A stretch of DNA of 64,000 nt. Source: Flaviramulus sp. BrNp1-15. GTDB taxonomy: Bacteria; Bacteroidota; Bacteroidia; Flavobacteriales; Flavobacteriaceae. The position numbers and the translations under genes are program-made. The stretch is taken from contig NZ_CP092099.1 of the NCBI RefSeq assembly GCF_022259695.1, forward strand, positions 1,162,471 through 1,226,470, in the 5' to 3' direction. This document shows positions 26,208 through 35,572 of the stretch, in pieces. Every line of letters starts with the position of its first letter. Within the stretch, counting starts at the first letter, position 1. Below the pieces are notes generated by a model. The model was given only the letters and a program-made list of their open reading frames with translations, was not told the origin of the DNA and ran no database searches.

Positions 26208-29200
26208 ATGAATAAAAATGAGGTAAAAACAACCTGCTCTTATTGTGGTGTTGGCTGTGGAATTATTGTTAAGAAAGATAGCAATAATAAGGTAATTGTA
26301 GAGGGCGATAAAGATCATCCTGTAAACAAGGGTATGTTGTGTTCTAAAGGAATGAATTTGCATTATGTTGCTAATGATATTTCTGACAGAATTCTATACC
26401 CAGAAATGCGTTGGAGTAGATCACACCCAAGAGAACGTGTAAGTTGGGATGATGCTTTAGATAGAGCTGCTAGTGTTTTTAAGGCGATTATCAAAAAACA
26501 CGGGCCAGATAGCGTTGCATTTTATGTTTCTGGTCAAAGTTTAACCGAAGAATATTACATAGCCAATAAACTAACCAAAGGGTTTATTGGAACAAACAAT
26601 ATAGATACCAATTCTCGTTTATGCATGAGTTCTGCAGTGGTTGGTTATAAAAAAACATTTGGAGAAGATAGTGTCCCGATTTCTTATGAAGATATTGAAT
26701 TAGCAGATTGCTTTTTAATTACAGGGGCTAATCCTGCTTGGTGTCATCCAATTTTGTTCAGAAGAATTGAAAAGCATAAAGAGAAGAATCCGAATGTGAA
26801 AATTATAGTTGTAGATCCTCGTAAAACAGATTCTGCAAATTTTGCCGATTTACATTTACAACTCATACCAGGAACAGATGTAATTCTTTATAATGCAATA
26901 GGTAGATGTTTATATAAAAGTGGGTTAATTGATGAGCATTTTATCAATAATTACACTGAGGGTTTTAAAGATTATAAAGATTTAATTTTTTCTACCTCTT
27001 TAAAACAAGCATCAAAACTTTGTGGTGTTTCAGAAAAAGATATCAAGAAAGCAGCTAATATTATTGGGCTTTCAAAAGGTTTTATTAGTATGTGGGCAAT
27101 GGGGCTTAATCAAAGTATTGTTGGTACAGATAAAAATGTGTCACTGCTTAATTTGTCTCTTATAACGGGACAGGTTGGTAAACCTGGTTCGGGGCCTTTT
27201 TCTTTAACAGGGCAACCCAATGCTATGGGAGGAAGAGAAGTAGGAGGAATGGCAAATCTTTTAGCCGTCCATAAAGATTTACAAAATGAAGAACATAGAA
27301 GGGAAGTTGCACAGTTTTGGGGTGTAGAAAAAATTTCACCTAAACCCGGATTAACAGCTACCGAAATGTTCGATGCCCTTGATAGTGGTAAATTAAAGGC
27401 GGTTTGGATAGCTTGTACAAATCCTTTGGTGAGCTTACCAAATACGCATCGTATTGAAAAGGCCATGAAAAACGCAAAGTTTGTAGTGGTACAAGATATA
27501 TCTCATAAATCGGATACTGTTGCATACGCCGATTTAGTATTGCCCGCTGCTGCATGGTTAGAAAAAGAAGGTACCATGACAAATTCTGAGCGTAGAATTT
27601 CGTATTTGCCAAAAGAGATAAACGCACCAGGAGAGGCTAGACCAGATGTTGAGATATTTTGCGATTTTGCTCAACGCATGGGCTTTCGCGGATTTAATTA
27701 TAACAGTGCAGAAGAGGTTTATGATGAGTATGCGTCTATGACCAAAGGAACCAATATAGATGTGTCTTTTCTTAATTACGATAGGTTGAAAAGTGAAGGA
27801 ACGTTTCAATGGCCAGTTCCAGAGTATAGACATAATGGAACGCCACGTCTTTTTCAGGATAAAAAGTTCTATACACCATCAAAAAAGGCTATTTTTAATT
27901 TGCCTTCAACTGTTGAAAATATTTCATTTCAACCAAATGATGATTACCCACTTATCTTAACTACAGGTCGTATTCGCGATCAATGGCATACCATGACTAA
28001 AACAGGGAAAGTTGCCAGATTAAAAACACATTACCCAAAACCAGTTTTAGAAATTAACCCAGTTGATGCACATATATGCAAAATTAGTGATGGCGATATT
28101 ACCAAAATTAAAAGTAAAAATGGGGTAGTTCGTGTACGTGCAAAAGTTACAGATACCATAAAGAAAGGCGTGGTGTTTTTACCAATGCATTGGGGTAAAA
28201 AACTTCAAAGCGATTTAAACAGAGCAAATAATTTAACCAACACCATAGTAGACCCAGTTTCAAAAGAGCCAGATTTTAAATTCACACAAGTAGCTGTTTC
28301 AAAGTATAAAAAACCTCATGATAAAATTATAATAGTTGGTGCAGGTGCTGCGGCTTTTAGGTTTGTACAAAATTATCGAGAGTATAACGAAACTGATGAA
28401 ATTCATGTGTTTTCAAAAGAGGCTAATTTGTTTTACAACAGAGTTTTATTGCCAGAATATGTTACCGAAGAATTAAGCTGGGAACAACTTCTTAAGATTA
28501 AAAGAATTGAATTAAATAAACTTAATCTTCATTTACATCCAGAAACTTCAATATCAAAAATTGATAAAGAAAATAAGATAGTTACAGATACAAATGGAAA
28601 GACACATAGTTTTGATAAATTGATATTGGCTACGGGTAGTAGAGCATTTATACCTAAAGATGTTCAAATTGATTTACCGGGTAGATTTACTATGCGAAAT
28701 AAAATTGATGCAGATAGGTTTAAAGCCTATTTAGAAGCCACTAATTTACCGCCAGAAGATCAGCATGTTGTTATTGTTGGAGGAGGTTTGTTAGGTTTAG
28801 AATTGGCTGCAGCAATGAAGCATAAAAATGTAAAAATAACCATAGTGCAGCGTGCTTCAAGGTTAATGGAACGTCAATTAGATAAGGTTTCAAGTAAGTT
28901 GTTGGCGCTTGATGTTCAGGAGCGTGGTATTCAAATTTATTTTGATAACGAGGTGAGTACTGTTTTTGATGATGAAGATACTGGGGAATTAAATATCACT
29001 TTAAAAAGTGGTAAGTTTTTAACCGCTAATGCCATTGTATATGCTATTGGTACTATACCAAATGTTGAAATAGCCAGAGCTAACGGAATTGATTGCAGTC
29101 GGGGTGTTAAAGTGAATCAGCATTTACAGTCGTCACATCCAGATATTTTTGCTATTGGTGAAATTGCAGAATTCAATAATCAATTATTTGGTATTACATC

Positions 29201-29729
29201 GGCAGCCGAGGAGCAAGCTAATATCCTAGCTAATTTTATTGCTGGTGATATTAGTGAAGCTTATAATGGCTCGGTGTTAATGAATATTTTAAAATTCAAT
29301 GATTTGAATTTGTGCAGTATTGGAGATATAAATATACCAGAAAATGATGATAGTTACGAAGAAGTTGTTTTTACAGATATTTCAAAACGATATTATAAAA
29401 AATGCATTGTAAAAGATGATTTGTTAGTTGGTGCAGTTTTAATGGGTGATAAAAATGAATTTGCCGAATTTAAAACGATGATTGAAAGTAAAATTGAAAT
29501 GTCTGATAAGCGAAATACCTTATTAAGAGGTTCTTCAAACGACGTTCCTGTTTTAGGAAAATTGGTTTGTTCTTGTAGTCAAGTAGGTGCTGGAAATATA
29601 GAAGAAGCTATTGAAAAAGGATGTTCAAATTTCACAGAATTATGTAATAAAACAGGAGCTGGATTGGGCTGCGGAAGTTGTAAAACTGAGGTTAGAGAAA
29701 TATTAAATAATACAAAAGTATTAGCGTGA
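26208..29729 (+). CDS. nasA: single-chain assimilatory nitrate reductase fused to FAD reductase and [2Fe-2S] domain
   Basis: The 1173-residue polypeptide joins a complete molybdopterin nitrate reductase to an electron-input module. The N-terminal [4Fe-4S] ligands are C10, C13, C17 and C45, and the probable molybdenum ligand is C139 (SRLCMSS). The molybdopterin part ends near residue 695. From residue 705 (IIIVGAGAAAF) a NirB-like FAD/NAD(P)H oxidoreductase domain follows, and the C-terminus is a BFD-type [2Fe-2S] domain with C1121, C1123, C1155 and C1158. The enzyme should carry electrons from NAD(P)H to nitrate within one chain. Its stop overlaps the next gene by one base. Confidence 0.92.
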   Translation: MNKNEVKTTCSYCGVGCGIIVKKDSNNKVIVEGDKDHPVNKGMLCSKGMNLHYVANDISDRILYPEMRWSRSHPRERVSWDDALDRAASVFKAIIKKHGPDSVAFYVSGQSLTEEYYIANKLTKGFIGTNNIDTNSRLCMSSAVVGYKKTFGEDSVPISYEDIELADCFLITGANPAWCHPILFRRIEKHKEKNPNVKIIVVDPRKTDSANFADLHLQLIPGTDVILYNAIGRCLYKSGLIDEHFINNYTEGFKDYKDLIFSTSLKQASKLCGVSEKDIKKAANIIGLSKGFISMWAMGLNQSIVGTDKNVSLLNLSLITGQVGKPGSGPFSLTGQPNAMGGREVGGMANLLAVHKDLQNEEHRREVAQFWGVEKISPKPGLTATEMFDALDSGKLKAVWIACTNPLVSLPNTHRIEKAMKNAKFVVVQDISHKSDTVAYADLVLPAAAWLEKEGTMTNSERRISYLPKEINAPGEARPDVEIFCDFAQRMGFRGFNYNSAEEVYDEYASMTKGTNIDVSFLNYDRLKSEGTFQWPVPEYRHNGTPRLFQDKKFYTPSKKAIFNLPSTVENISFQPNDDYPLILTTGRIRDQWHTMTKTGKVARLKTHYPKPVLEINPVDAHICKISDGDITKIKSKNGVVRVRAKVTDTIKKGVVFLPMHWGKKLQSDLNRANNLTNTIVDPVSKEPDFKFTQVAVSKYKKPHDKIIIVGAGAAAFRFVQNYREYNETDEIHVFSKEANLFYNRVLLPEYVTEELSWEQLLKIKRIELNKLNLHLHPETSISKIDKENKIVTDTNGKTHSFDKLILATGSRAFIPKDVQIDLPGRFTMRNKIDADRFKAYLEATNLPPEDQHVVIVGGGLLGLELAAAMKHKNVKITIVQRASRLMERQLDKVSSKLLALDVQERGIQIYFDNEVSTVFDDEDTGELNITLKSGKFLTANAIVYAIGTIPNVEIARANGIDCSRGVKVNQHLQSSHPDIFAIGEIAEFNNQLFGITSAAEEQANILANFIAGDISEAYNGSVLMNILKFNDLNLCSIGDINIPENDDSYEEVVFTDISKRYYKKCIVKDDLLVGAVLMGDKNEFAEFKTMIESKIEMSDKRNTLLRGSSNDVPVLGKLVCSCSQVGAGNIEEAIEKGCSNFTELCNKTGAGLGCGSCKTEVREILNNTKVLA

Positions 29730-31162
29730 TGGAAGAACCGTACAGATTAAGAATAAATGGAGGTGTTTTATCACCAGGTGAGCTAAAATACATTTGTGAA
29801 GCAGCAGAAGGTTTAGGTTTAGATGCTATTTCATTTGGTTCTAGACAAGATATTATTTTTCCTGAAAAAATAGACGAGAGTAAGTTTCATCTGTTTGATA
29901 AGATTAAGTTTATTAAACCTAAAAGAGATGAGATAGAAAATATTGTGTCATCATACGTTTCTGCTGATATTTTACCAAGTACCTCATGGCTTACAAGTGA
30001 TAGGTATTTGTATGTTATAGAGCAGTTTAAACATCAGCTTAAATTAAGAATTAATATAACTGATCCAAAACAACGATTGGTGCCTTTATTTACTGGAAAT
30101 GTTAATTTCATAGCTTCCGATCATGAGGATTATTGGTATTTATATGTTAGACTTCCCGGTTGGAAACAAACACAAATGTATCCTGCGCTAATATATAGTT
30201 GGGATATGGATAAAATTGAATTAGCAATAGAAAACATTTTACAAGAAGAACCAGAAACTATTGAAACTGTTTTTGATTTAGTAAGTGATGCTGTTGATAC
30301 TAATAACAGAACTGTTGAAAAACCTCTGGATGTGCCATTTTACCCATTTCCGTATTACGAAGGGATGAACCGATTTGGAGATAAATATTGGTTAGGTTTA
30401 TATTGGAGAAATAATAGATACGACTTGTCTTTCCTTAAGGCTATGTGCGATTTATGTGCAGAAAATAAAATAGGAAAAATTTCTATTACACCCTGGAAAT
30501 CTTTTATTGTTAAAGGTATTCCTGTGGAATCTAAACTCTTATGGGAAAAGTTTTTAGGACGATATGGTATAAATGTGCGTCACTCTATGCTGGAATTAAA
30601 TTGGCATTTACCAGTAAATGATAAAGAAGCGTTACGTTTAAAAAAATATCTGGTTACAAATTTTGATCAAAACGATATAAGTACTTATGGTTTAACTTTT
30701 GGTATTGCAAATTACAATACCAGTTCATATCATTTTACATCAATAGTTGTAGAAAAAAATAAAGCTCCAGATGCTCTAGAAGGTATTGTAATTAGAGACA
30801 CTTACAATTTACTTTATGCGAAAAATTTTGATCCTAATACACGAGAGTATATCATGCATGTTCAAGATGTAGATCAGGTTGAACTACCAAATTTATTAAT
30901 GGAATTAAGTCAGCTTTATTTTGAGCAATTAGGAACAGAAAGAGAAGAAGATAAACCAGATAAAGCAAAAAAAGAAGCTATAGAAGAAGAGGTTTTTCAG
31001 TGTAAAGAATGCTTAACCATTTATAATGAAAAATATGGTGATATTACTCAAAATATATCACCAAATACACCTTTTGAAAATCTTTCAGAAGATTATGAGT
31101 GTCCACTTTGTGAGGCTCCTAAAGGTAGTTTTCAAAAGAAAATTTTAATAAAAACACATTAA
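29729..31162 (+). CDS. sirohaem-reductase-like protein with C-terminal rubredoxin domain
   Basis: About 420 residues resemble the ferredoxin-like half-domain repeats of nitrite/sulfite reductases (opening with YRLRINGGVLSPGELKYI), but the C-x5-C and C-x3-C sirohaem ligands of NirB are not seen. A rubredoxin-like domain occupies the last ~55 residues, with CKEC and CPLC pairs that would bind one iron. I prefer ATG at 29729 over GTG at 29726; it overlaps the reductase stop by one base (TGATG), showing coupling. An electron-transfer partner of the nitrate reductase is the simplest reading, but this is inference. Confidence 0.7.
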   Translation: MEEPYRLRINGGVLSPGELKYICEAAEGLGLDAISFGSRQDIIFPEKIDESKFHLFDKIKFIKPKRDEIENIVSSYVSADILPSTSWLTSDRYLYVIEQFKHQLKLRINITDPKQRLVPLFTGNVNFIASDHEDYWYLYVRLPGWKQTQMYPALIYSWDMDKIELAIENILQEEPETIETVFDLVSDAVDTNNRTVEKPLDVPFYPFPYYEGMNRFGDKYWLGLYWRNNRYDLSFLKAMCDLCAENKIGKISITPWKSFIVKGIPVESKLLWEKFLGRYGINVRHSMLELNWHLPVNDKEALRLKKYLVTNFDQNDISTYGLTFGIANYNTSSYHFTSIVVEKNKAPDALEGIVIRDTYNLLYAKNFDPNTREYIMHVQDVDQVELPNLLMELSQLYFEQLGTEREEDKPDKAKKEAIEEEVFQCKECLTIYNEKYGDITQNISPNTPFENLSEDYECPLCEAPKGSFQKKILIKTH

Positions 31163-31187
31163 GCTACTGTATAAATAAAAGATACTA

Positions 31188-31946
31188 GTGCAAAAAATTA
31201 GTCAAAATATAATCACTAAAGATATAAGAAAGGAGATTCCAGATTCCCTTTCTTGTAACCACTGTATCAATACAAACTGCTTAATAAAAAAGAATATACA
31301 CACGTTTTCTAGTTCAAAATTAATAGATAAAAAAACTAACATTAAGTGTAAAAAAGGACAGCAATTCATTATAGAAGGAGCACCTGTAAACGGGTTGTTC
31401 TTTATTTTAAAAGGTATTGTTAAAGTTTTTAGAACAGGTATTAATGGTAGAGAACAAATAGTACGTTTTGCTAAAGAAGGTGAAATTATAGGGCATCGTG
31501 GTTTTGGTACAGAAGAGTTTTATTCTATTGGAGCCATAGCACTAAAGGATGTTACGTTGTGTTATTTTTCAAAAGATGTTTTACAAGATGTCATGTTAGA
31601 AAACCCTTTACTTACTTACGATATGATGCTTTTTTATGCAAATGAGCTAAATAGAAGTGAGTCTAAGGTAAAATCTATTTCTCAAATGACCGTTAGAGAG
31701 CGTGTTATAGATTCTCTTCTATATATACACAGAAAATTTGGTGACTTAAAAGGTTATTTAAATTTACCATTAAGTAGAAAAGAATATGCAGATTACGCAG
31801 GAACCACCGAAGAACAGGTGATACGTGTCTTTTCATTATTAAAAAAGGAAGGTCTCATTTCCGCAAAAGGTAAAAAAATAGGTATTCTTAATATACAAAA
31901 GCTTAAAAGTGAAATTAGTGAGCATAACTATTTTTTAGACAGTTAA
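31188..31946 (+). CDS. Crp/Fnr-family regulator with FNR-type cysteine cluster
   Basis: The 252-residue protein has an N-terminal cysteine segment, a cyclic-nucleotide-type beta-roll (about residues 50-145), a long dimer helix and a winged helix-turn-helix (about 185-245). Cysteines C23, C26 and C31 plus C125 in the beta-roll closely copy the spacing of the four [4Fe-4S] ligands of E. coli FNR (20, 23, 29, 122), so an oxygen- or NO-sensing cluster is likely. The recognition helix (TTEEQVIRVF) differs from both CRP and FNR. Start is GTG at 31188. It is a good candidate to bind TAAGTA-N4-TACTTA, whose 5-4-5 core geometry is that of Crp/Fnr sites. Confidence 0.85.
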   Translation: MQKISQNIITKDIRKEIPDSLSCNHCINTNCLIKKNIHTFSSSKLIDKKTNIKCKKGQQFIIEGAPVNGLFFILKGIVKVFRTGINGREQIVRFAKEGEIIGHRGFGTEEFYSIGAIALKDVTLCYFSKDVLQDVMLENPLLTYDMMLFYANELNRSESKVKSISQMTVRERVIDSLLYIHRKFGDLKGYLNLPLSRKEYADYAGTTEEQVIRVFSLLKKEGLISAKGKKIGILNIQKLKSEISEHNYFLDS

Positions 31947-31986
31947 CTTCATTTTGTACTTCCTTAATTCAATTTAATTTAAAATA

Positions 31987-32002
31987 TAAGTATACGTACG
32001 TA
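31987..32002 (+). promoter_or_regulatory. near-match to the nitrate-island palindrome
   Basis: TAAGTA-N4-TACGTA differs by one base from the palindrome before nirB, narK and nrtA, and contains ATACGTACGTAT (31992-32003). It lies just after the Crp/Fnr-family gene and upstream of a terminator, so its role is unclear; an AT-only inverted repeat (32002-32030) follows it. Confidence 0.3.
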
Positions 32003-32050
32003 TTAATTTTTTATTATTTAAAAAATTAATAATCAGTTTTTTAGAATAAA

Positions 32051-32075
32051 AACCTGCTTTATAGCAGGTTTTTTT
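32051..32075 (+). terminator. terminator before nrtA
   Basis: AACCTGCT (32051-32058) pairs with AGCAGGTT (32063-32070) around TTAT and is followed by five T. It separates the nitrate reductase/regulator unit from the nrt operon. Confidence 0.9.
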
Positions 32076-32134
32076 ATGTTTTAAAAAGAGGTATTAACAT
32101 GTTCATTACCATAAAATAGAATATATGTTACTTA

Positions 32135-32166
32135 TATATTTGACAAAAAATAAGTATTAATACTTA
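32135..32166 (+). promoter_or_regulatory. nrtA promoter region with shared palindrome
   Basis: A -7-like TATATTTG lies at 32135-32142, and the perfect inverted repeat TAAGTA-N4-TACTTA spans 32151-32166, 22 bp before the nrtA start. Here the palindrome follows the best -7 match rather than overlapping it, unlike at nirB and narK; a weaker -7 (TAGATTAA) overlaps its end in the same register as the other two. Confidence 0.6.
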
Positions 32167-32187
32167 GATTAACTAAAAACTATCAAT

Positions 32188-33561
32188 ATGAAATCTTTAT
32201 TTACAAAAACAATTTGGGTCTTATCGATTGCAATGCTTGTGGTCTCTTGTGGAGGAAAAGACAAAAAGAAAACTACAGAAGCAGCAGCACCAGCTAAAAC
32301 ATCATTAGAAATAGAAAAACCTCAATTAACATTTGGTTTTATCAAGCTAACAGACATGGCTCCTTTAGCCATTGCAAAAGAAAAAGGTTTTTTTGAAGAT
32401 GAAGGTTTGTTTGTTTCGGTTGAAGCTCAATCAAACTGGAAAAATATTTTAGATCGTGTTATAGATGGGCAATTAGATGGTTCTCATATGTTAGCAGGAC
32501 AACCTATTGCTGCTGGTGCAGGATTTGGTCGTCAAGCTGAATTAGTAACTCCATTTTCAATGGATTTAAACGGTAATGGTATTACAGTGTCTAATGATGT
32601 TTGGTCTAAAATGAAACCAAATGTACCAAAAGACGCCGATGGAAAACCTATTCATCCTATTAAAGCAGATGCTTTAAAACCTGTTATTACAGAATACAAA
32701 AACTCAGGTAAAGCTTTTAAAATGGGAATGGTATTTCCTGTATCTACGCACAACTATGAAATAAGATATTGGTTAGCAGCAGCTGGAATACATCCAGGAA
32801 TGTATACTGCAGAAAATGTACAAGGACAAATAGATGCTGAAGTTTTATTATCTGTAACACCACCACCACAAATGCCAGCAACTCTTGAAGCAGGAACTAT
32901 TTATGGGTATTGTGTAGGTGAACCTTGGAACCAACAAGCAGTATTTAAAGGAATTGGTGTACCTGTAACTACAAATTACGATATCTGGAAGAACAATCCT
33001 GAAAAAGTATTTGTAATGACAAAAAAGTTTGTTGAAGAGAATCCTAATACGGCTATAGCAGTAACTAAAGCTTTAATTAGAGCAGGAAAATGGTTAGATG
33101 AACCAGGAAACAGACCAGAAGCTGTAAAAATATTATCAATGCCACAATATGTAGGTGCAGATGAAGTGGTTTTAGCAAACTCCATGACGGGTACATTTGA
33201 ATTCGAAAAAGGAGACAAACGTGAAATGCCAGACTTTAATGTGTTTTACAAGTATAATGCAACCTATCCTTTTTATTCAGATGGAACATGGTTTTTAACT
33301 CAAATGCGTCGTTGGGGGCAAATTCCTGAAGCAAAACCTGCAGAATGGTATTCAGAAACTATAAAAGATATCTACCGTCCAGACATTTGGGAAAAAGCTG
33401 CAAAAATTTTAGTAGAAGAAGGTCATATACCTGCAACTGATATACCAGAAACAGATGGTTACAAACCAGCTACTTCCGATTTTATTGATGGTACTACTTA
33501 CGATGCAAAAGACCCAATTGGTTACATAAACAGTTTCTCAATAGGAAATAAAGACAAATAA
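32188..33561 (+). CDS. nrtA: nitrate ABC transporter substrate-binding lipoprotein
   Basis: The 457-residue protein has a lipoprotein signal with lipobox VVSC (cysteine near residue 21), followed by a Lys/Thr/Ala-rich linker and a NrtA/TauA-type binding domain ([21 protein letters not shown]). The family binds nitrate, nitrite or bicarbonate; nitrate is inferred from the surrounding reductases. In a Gram-negative cell it would be held in the periplasm by its lipid anchor. First gene of the nrt operon. Confidence 0.9.
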   Translation: MKSLFTKTIWVLSIAMLVVSCGGKDKKKTTEAAAPAKTSLEIEKPQLTFGFIKLTDMAPLAIAKEKGFFEDEGLFVSVEAQSNWKNILDRVIDGQLDGSHMLAGQPIAAGAGFGRQAELVTPFSMDLNGNGITVSNDVWSKMKPNVPKDADGKPIHPIKADALKPVITEYKNSGKAFKMGMVFPVSTHNYEIRYWLAAAGIHPGMYTAENVQGQIDAEVLLSVTPPPQMPATLEAGTIYGYCVGEPWNQQAVFKGIGVPVTTNYDIWKNNPEKVFVMTKKFVEENPNTAIAVTKALIRAGKWLDEPGNRPEAVKILSMPQYVGADEVVLANSMTGTFEFEKGDKREMPDFNVFYKYNATYPFYSDGTWFLTQMRRWGQIPEAKPAEWYSETIKDIYRPDIWEKAAKILVEEGHIPATDIPETDGYKPATSDFIDGTTYDAKDPIGYINSFSIGNKDK

Positions 33562-33589
33562 AATACACTAAAACTAAAACAATTAAGCT

Positions 33590-34696
33590 ATGAAGCAGAG
33601 TATAACATTAAATAAAGTATCCAAGTTTGTAGGTTTGGGTTTTTTAGGAACACTAAAAGATTTATTTACTGGTAAACTAGAAAAAGAAGACTATAGAAGC
33701 TTTTTACGTAAAGTAATTGTGCCTATTATGTCAATATTCCTATTCATTGGCTTGTGGCATATGGGGGCAAAAGCATTATTTGATGTTGAAGCCAACTATA
33801 AAATTCAAAAAGCACTAGATGACCAAGGACAAGTAGCAGCAGATGAAATGGCTGCATGTATAGCTTCAGGTGATATAAGTTGTCAACCAAATACGTTGCC
33901 TTCACCATCACAAGTTTGGGAGTCTTATAAATCGTTGTTACGTGATCATAATATTATTAGTGCAGATAAATTAGCATTTAAAGAAAAAACAGCTGCGCTA
34001 AATGAAAAACGAATAGCTGAAGGTAAAGACCCTATTACTTACACTGGTAGACCGTCATTCGTAGATCAAATATTTACTAGTTTAAAAACAGTATTTGCAG
34101 GGTTTTTACTAGCGCTACTAATAGCTGTTCCTATAGGAATAATAATAGGATTAAGTAAAACCTTAAGAAGTTCTTTTAACTGGTTAATTCAAATTTTTAA
34201 ACCCGTTTCTCCAGTAGTTTGGCTATTGTTGGTTTTTATGATTGTAAAAACATTAACTAAAGATTCAAACTCAGATAGTGCATTTATCATTTCTTTTATA
34301 AGTGTTGGTTTATGTTCTATGTGGGCAACTTTGGTAAACACAGCAATGGGTGTAGCTTCTGTAGATAAAGACTATATAAATGTTGCAAAGGTTTTAAAAT
34401 TAGGACCTGCACAAAAAGTGTTTAAAGTTATTTTGCCATCGTCTTTACCCTTAATTTTTACTGGGTTGCGTATTACGTTATCTGTAGCGTGGATGGTACT
34501 TATTGCTATAGAATTACTGGCGCAAAGTCCTGGTTTAGGTTCGTTTGTATGGGAAGAATTTCAAAATGGTGCGAACGATTCCAACTCAAAAATTATTGTT
34601 GCCATGTTTGTTATAGGAATTATAGGCTTCCTTTTAGATAGACTCATGTTAACCATTCAAAATATGGTGTCATTCAACAAAAATGATGGAATTTAA
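33590..34696 (+). CDS. nrtB: nitrate ABC transporter permease
   Basis: The 368-residue inner-membrane protein has one N-terminal membrane helix, a ~110-residue periplasmic segment, and then the usual five to six helices of the BPD_transp_1 domain with the EAA-like loop (KVLKLGPAQKVFKVILPSSLP). It would form the nitrate channel with the two ATPases encoded next. The hydrophilic insertion between the first helix and the core (residues about 65-150) makes it longer than cyanobacterial NrtB. Confidence 0.88.
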   Translation: MKQSITLNKVSKFVGLGFLGTLKDLFTGKLEKEDYRSFLRKVIVPIMSIFLFIGLWHMGAKALFDVEANYKIQKALDDQGQVAADEMAACIASGDISCQPNTLPSPSQVWESYKSLLRDHNIISADKLAFKEKTAALNEKRIAEGKDPITYTGRPSFVDQIFTSLKTVFAGFLLALLIAVPIGIIIGLSKTLRSSFNWLIQIFKPVSPVVWLLLVFMIVKTLTKDSNSDSAFIISFISVGLCSMWATLVNTAMGVASVDKDYINVAKVLKLGPAQKVFKVILPSSLPLIFTGLRITLSVAWMVLIAIELLAQSPGLGSFVWEEFQNGANDSNSKIIVAMFVIGIIGFLLDRLMLTIQNMVSFNKNDGI

Positions 34697-34714
34697 TCTG
34701 ATACAAAAAGAGTT

Positions 34715-35560
34715 ATGGCATATTTAGAATTAAATAATATTTATAAAACATACGGTCAAGGTGATAATGCTACTCAAGTGCTTTCAAATATCAACTTGTC
34801 AATAGAAGAAGGGGAGTTTGTTGCCATTGTTGGTTTTACGGGAAGCGGAAAAACAACCTTAGTAAACCTAATAAACGGACTTTTGCAACCTACATCTGGC
34901 GAAGTTTTGTTTAAGGGAGAACCCGTATCAGGTACTAGTCATGAACGAGGAGTTATTTTTCAGAATTACTCATTATTACCATGGCTTACAGTAGAACAGA
35001 ATGTGCTTATGGCTGTTAAAGAAGCATTTCCAAAGAAAAGTAAAACGGAGTTAAAAAGCATTGTTGCAGAATATGTTGAAATGGTAAGTTTAACACCTGC
35101 AATTAACAAACGTCCAAAAGAATTATCAGGAGGAATGCGTCAGCGTGTTGCTGTAGCCAGAGCTTTGGCTATGAAACCCGAAATGATAATTATGGATGAG
35201 CCTCTTGGTGCTTTAGATGCTTTAACTCGAGGAAATCTTCAAGATGAAATTTTAAACATTTGGGGTAAAGATAAGCGGACAGCTTTGTTGATTACTAATG
35301 ATGTTGATGAAGGTATTTATATGGCAGATAGAATTATACCATTAAGACCCGGACCAAATGCAACATTAGGACCAGAATTTAAAATTGAAATAGAACGCCC
35401 AAGAGATAAAACTGAACTTAATGATAATCCAAATTTCAAAAAAACACGAAATGCCATTATAGAATATTTAATGGATATAGGAAACGAAAGAAAATCTGAA
35501 GCGCAAGACTTAATTGTTTTACCAGATTTAGAGCCTAAAAGTTTTGTTGGACGATTTTAA
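34715..35560 (+). CDS. nrtC: nitrate ABC transporter ATPase with Asn in the H-loop
   Basis: A 281-residue ABC ATPase with Walker A (GFTGSGKTT), Q-loop (FQNYS), signature LSGGM, and Walker B (MIIMDEP). The switch (H-loop) histidine, present as ITHD in the sister gene, is replaced by asparagine here (ITND, N195). It lacks the binding-protein-like extension found in cyanobacterial NrtC, so the symbol is by position only. It lies between the permease and the second ATPase. Confidence 0.85.
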   Translation: MAYLELNNIYKTYGQGDNATQVLSNINLSIEEGEFVAIVGFTGSGKTTLVNLINGLLQPTSGEVLFKGEPVSGTSHERGVIFQNYSLLPWLTVEQNVLMAVKEAFPKKSKTELKSIVAEYVEMVSLTPAINKRPKELSGGMRQRVAVARALAMKPEMIIMDEPLGALDALTRGNLQDEILNIWGKDKRTALLITNDVDEGIYMADRIIPLRPGPNATLGPEFKIEIERPRDKTELNDNPNFKKTRNAIIEYLMDIGNERKSEAQDLIVLPDLEPKSFVGRF

Positions 35561-35572
35561 AAAACGAACGCT

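Noticed and set aside
32002-32030. AT-only inverted repeat ATTAATTTTTT / AAAAAATTAAT as a terminator
   Set aside because: It has no G-C pairs and no T-run of its own; the GC-containing hairpin at 32051-32075 is the credible terminator.
34715-35560. Loss-of-function mutation in the first nitrate ATPase
   Set aside because: The frame is intact with Walker A, Walker B, Q-loop and LSGGM present; the Asn in the H-loop fits an asymmetric pair rather than a broken gene.
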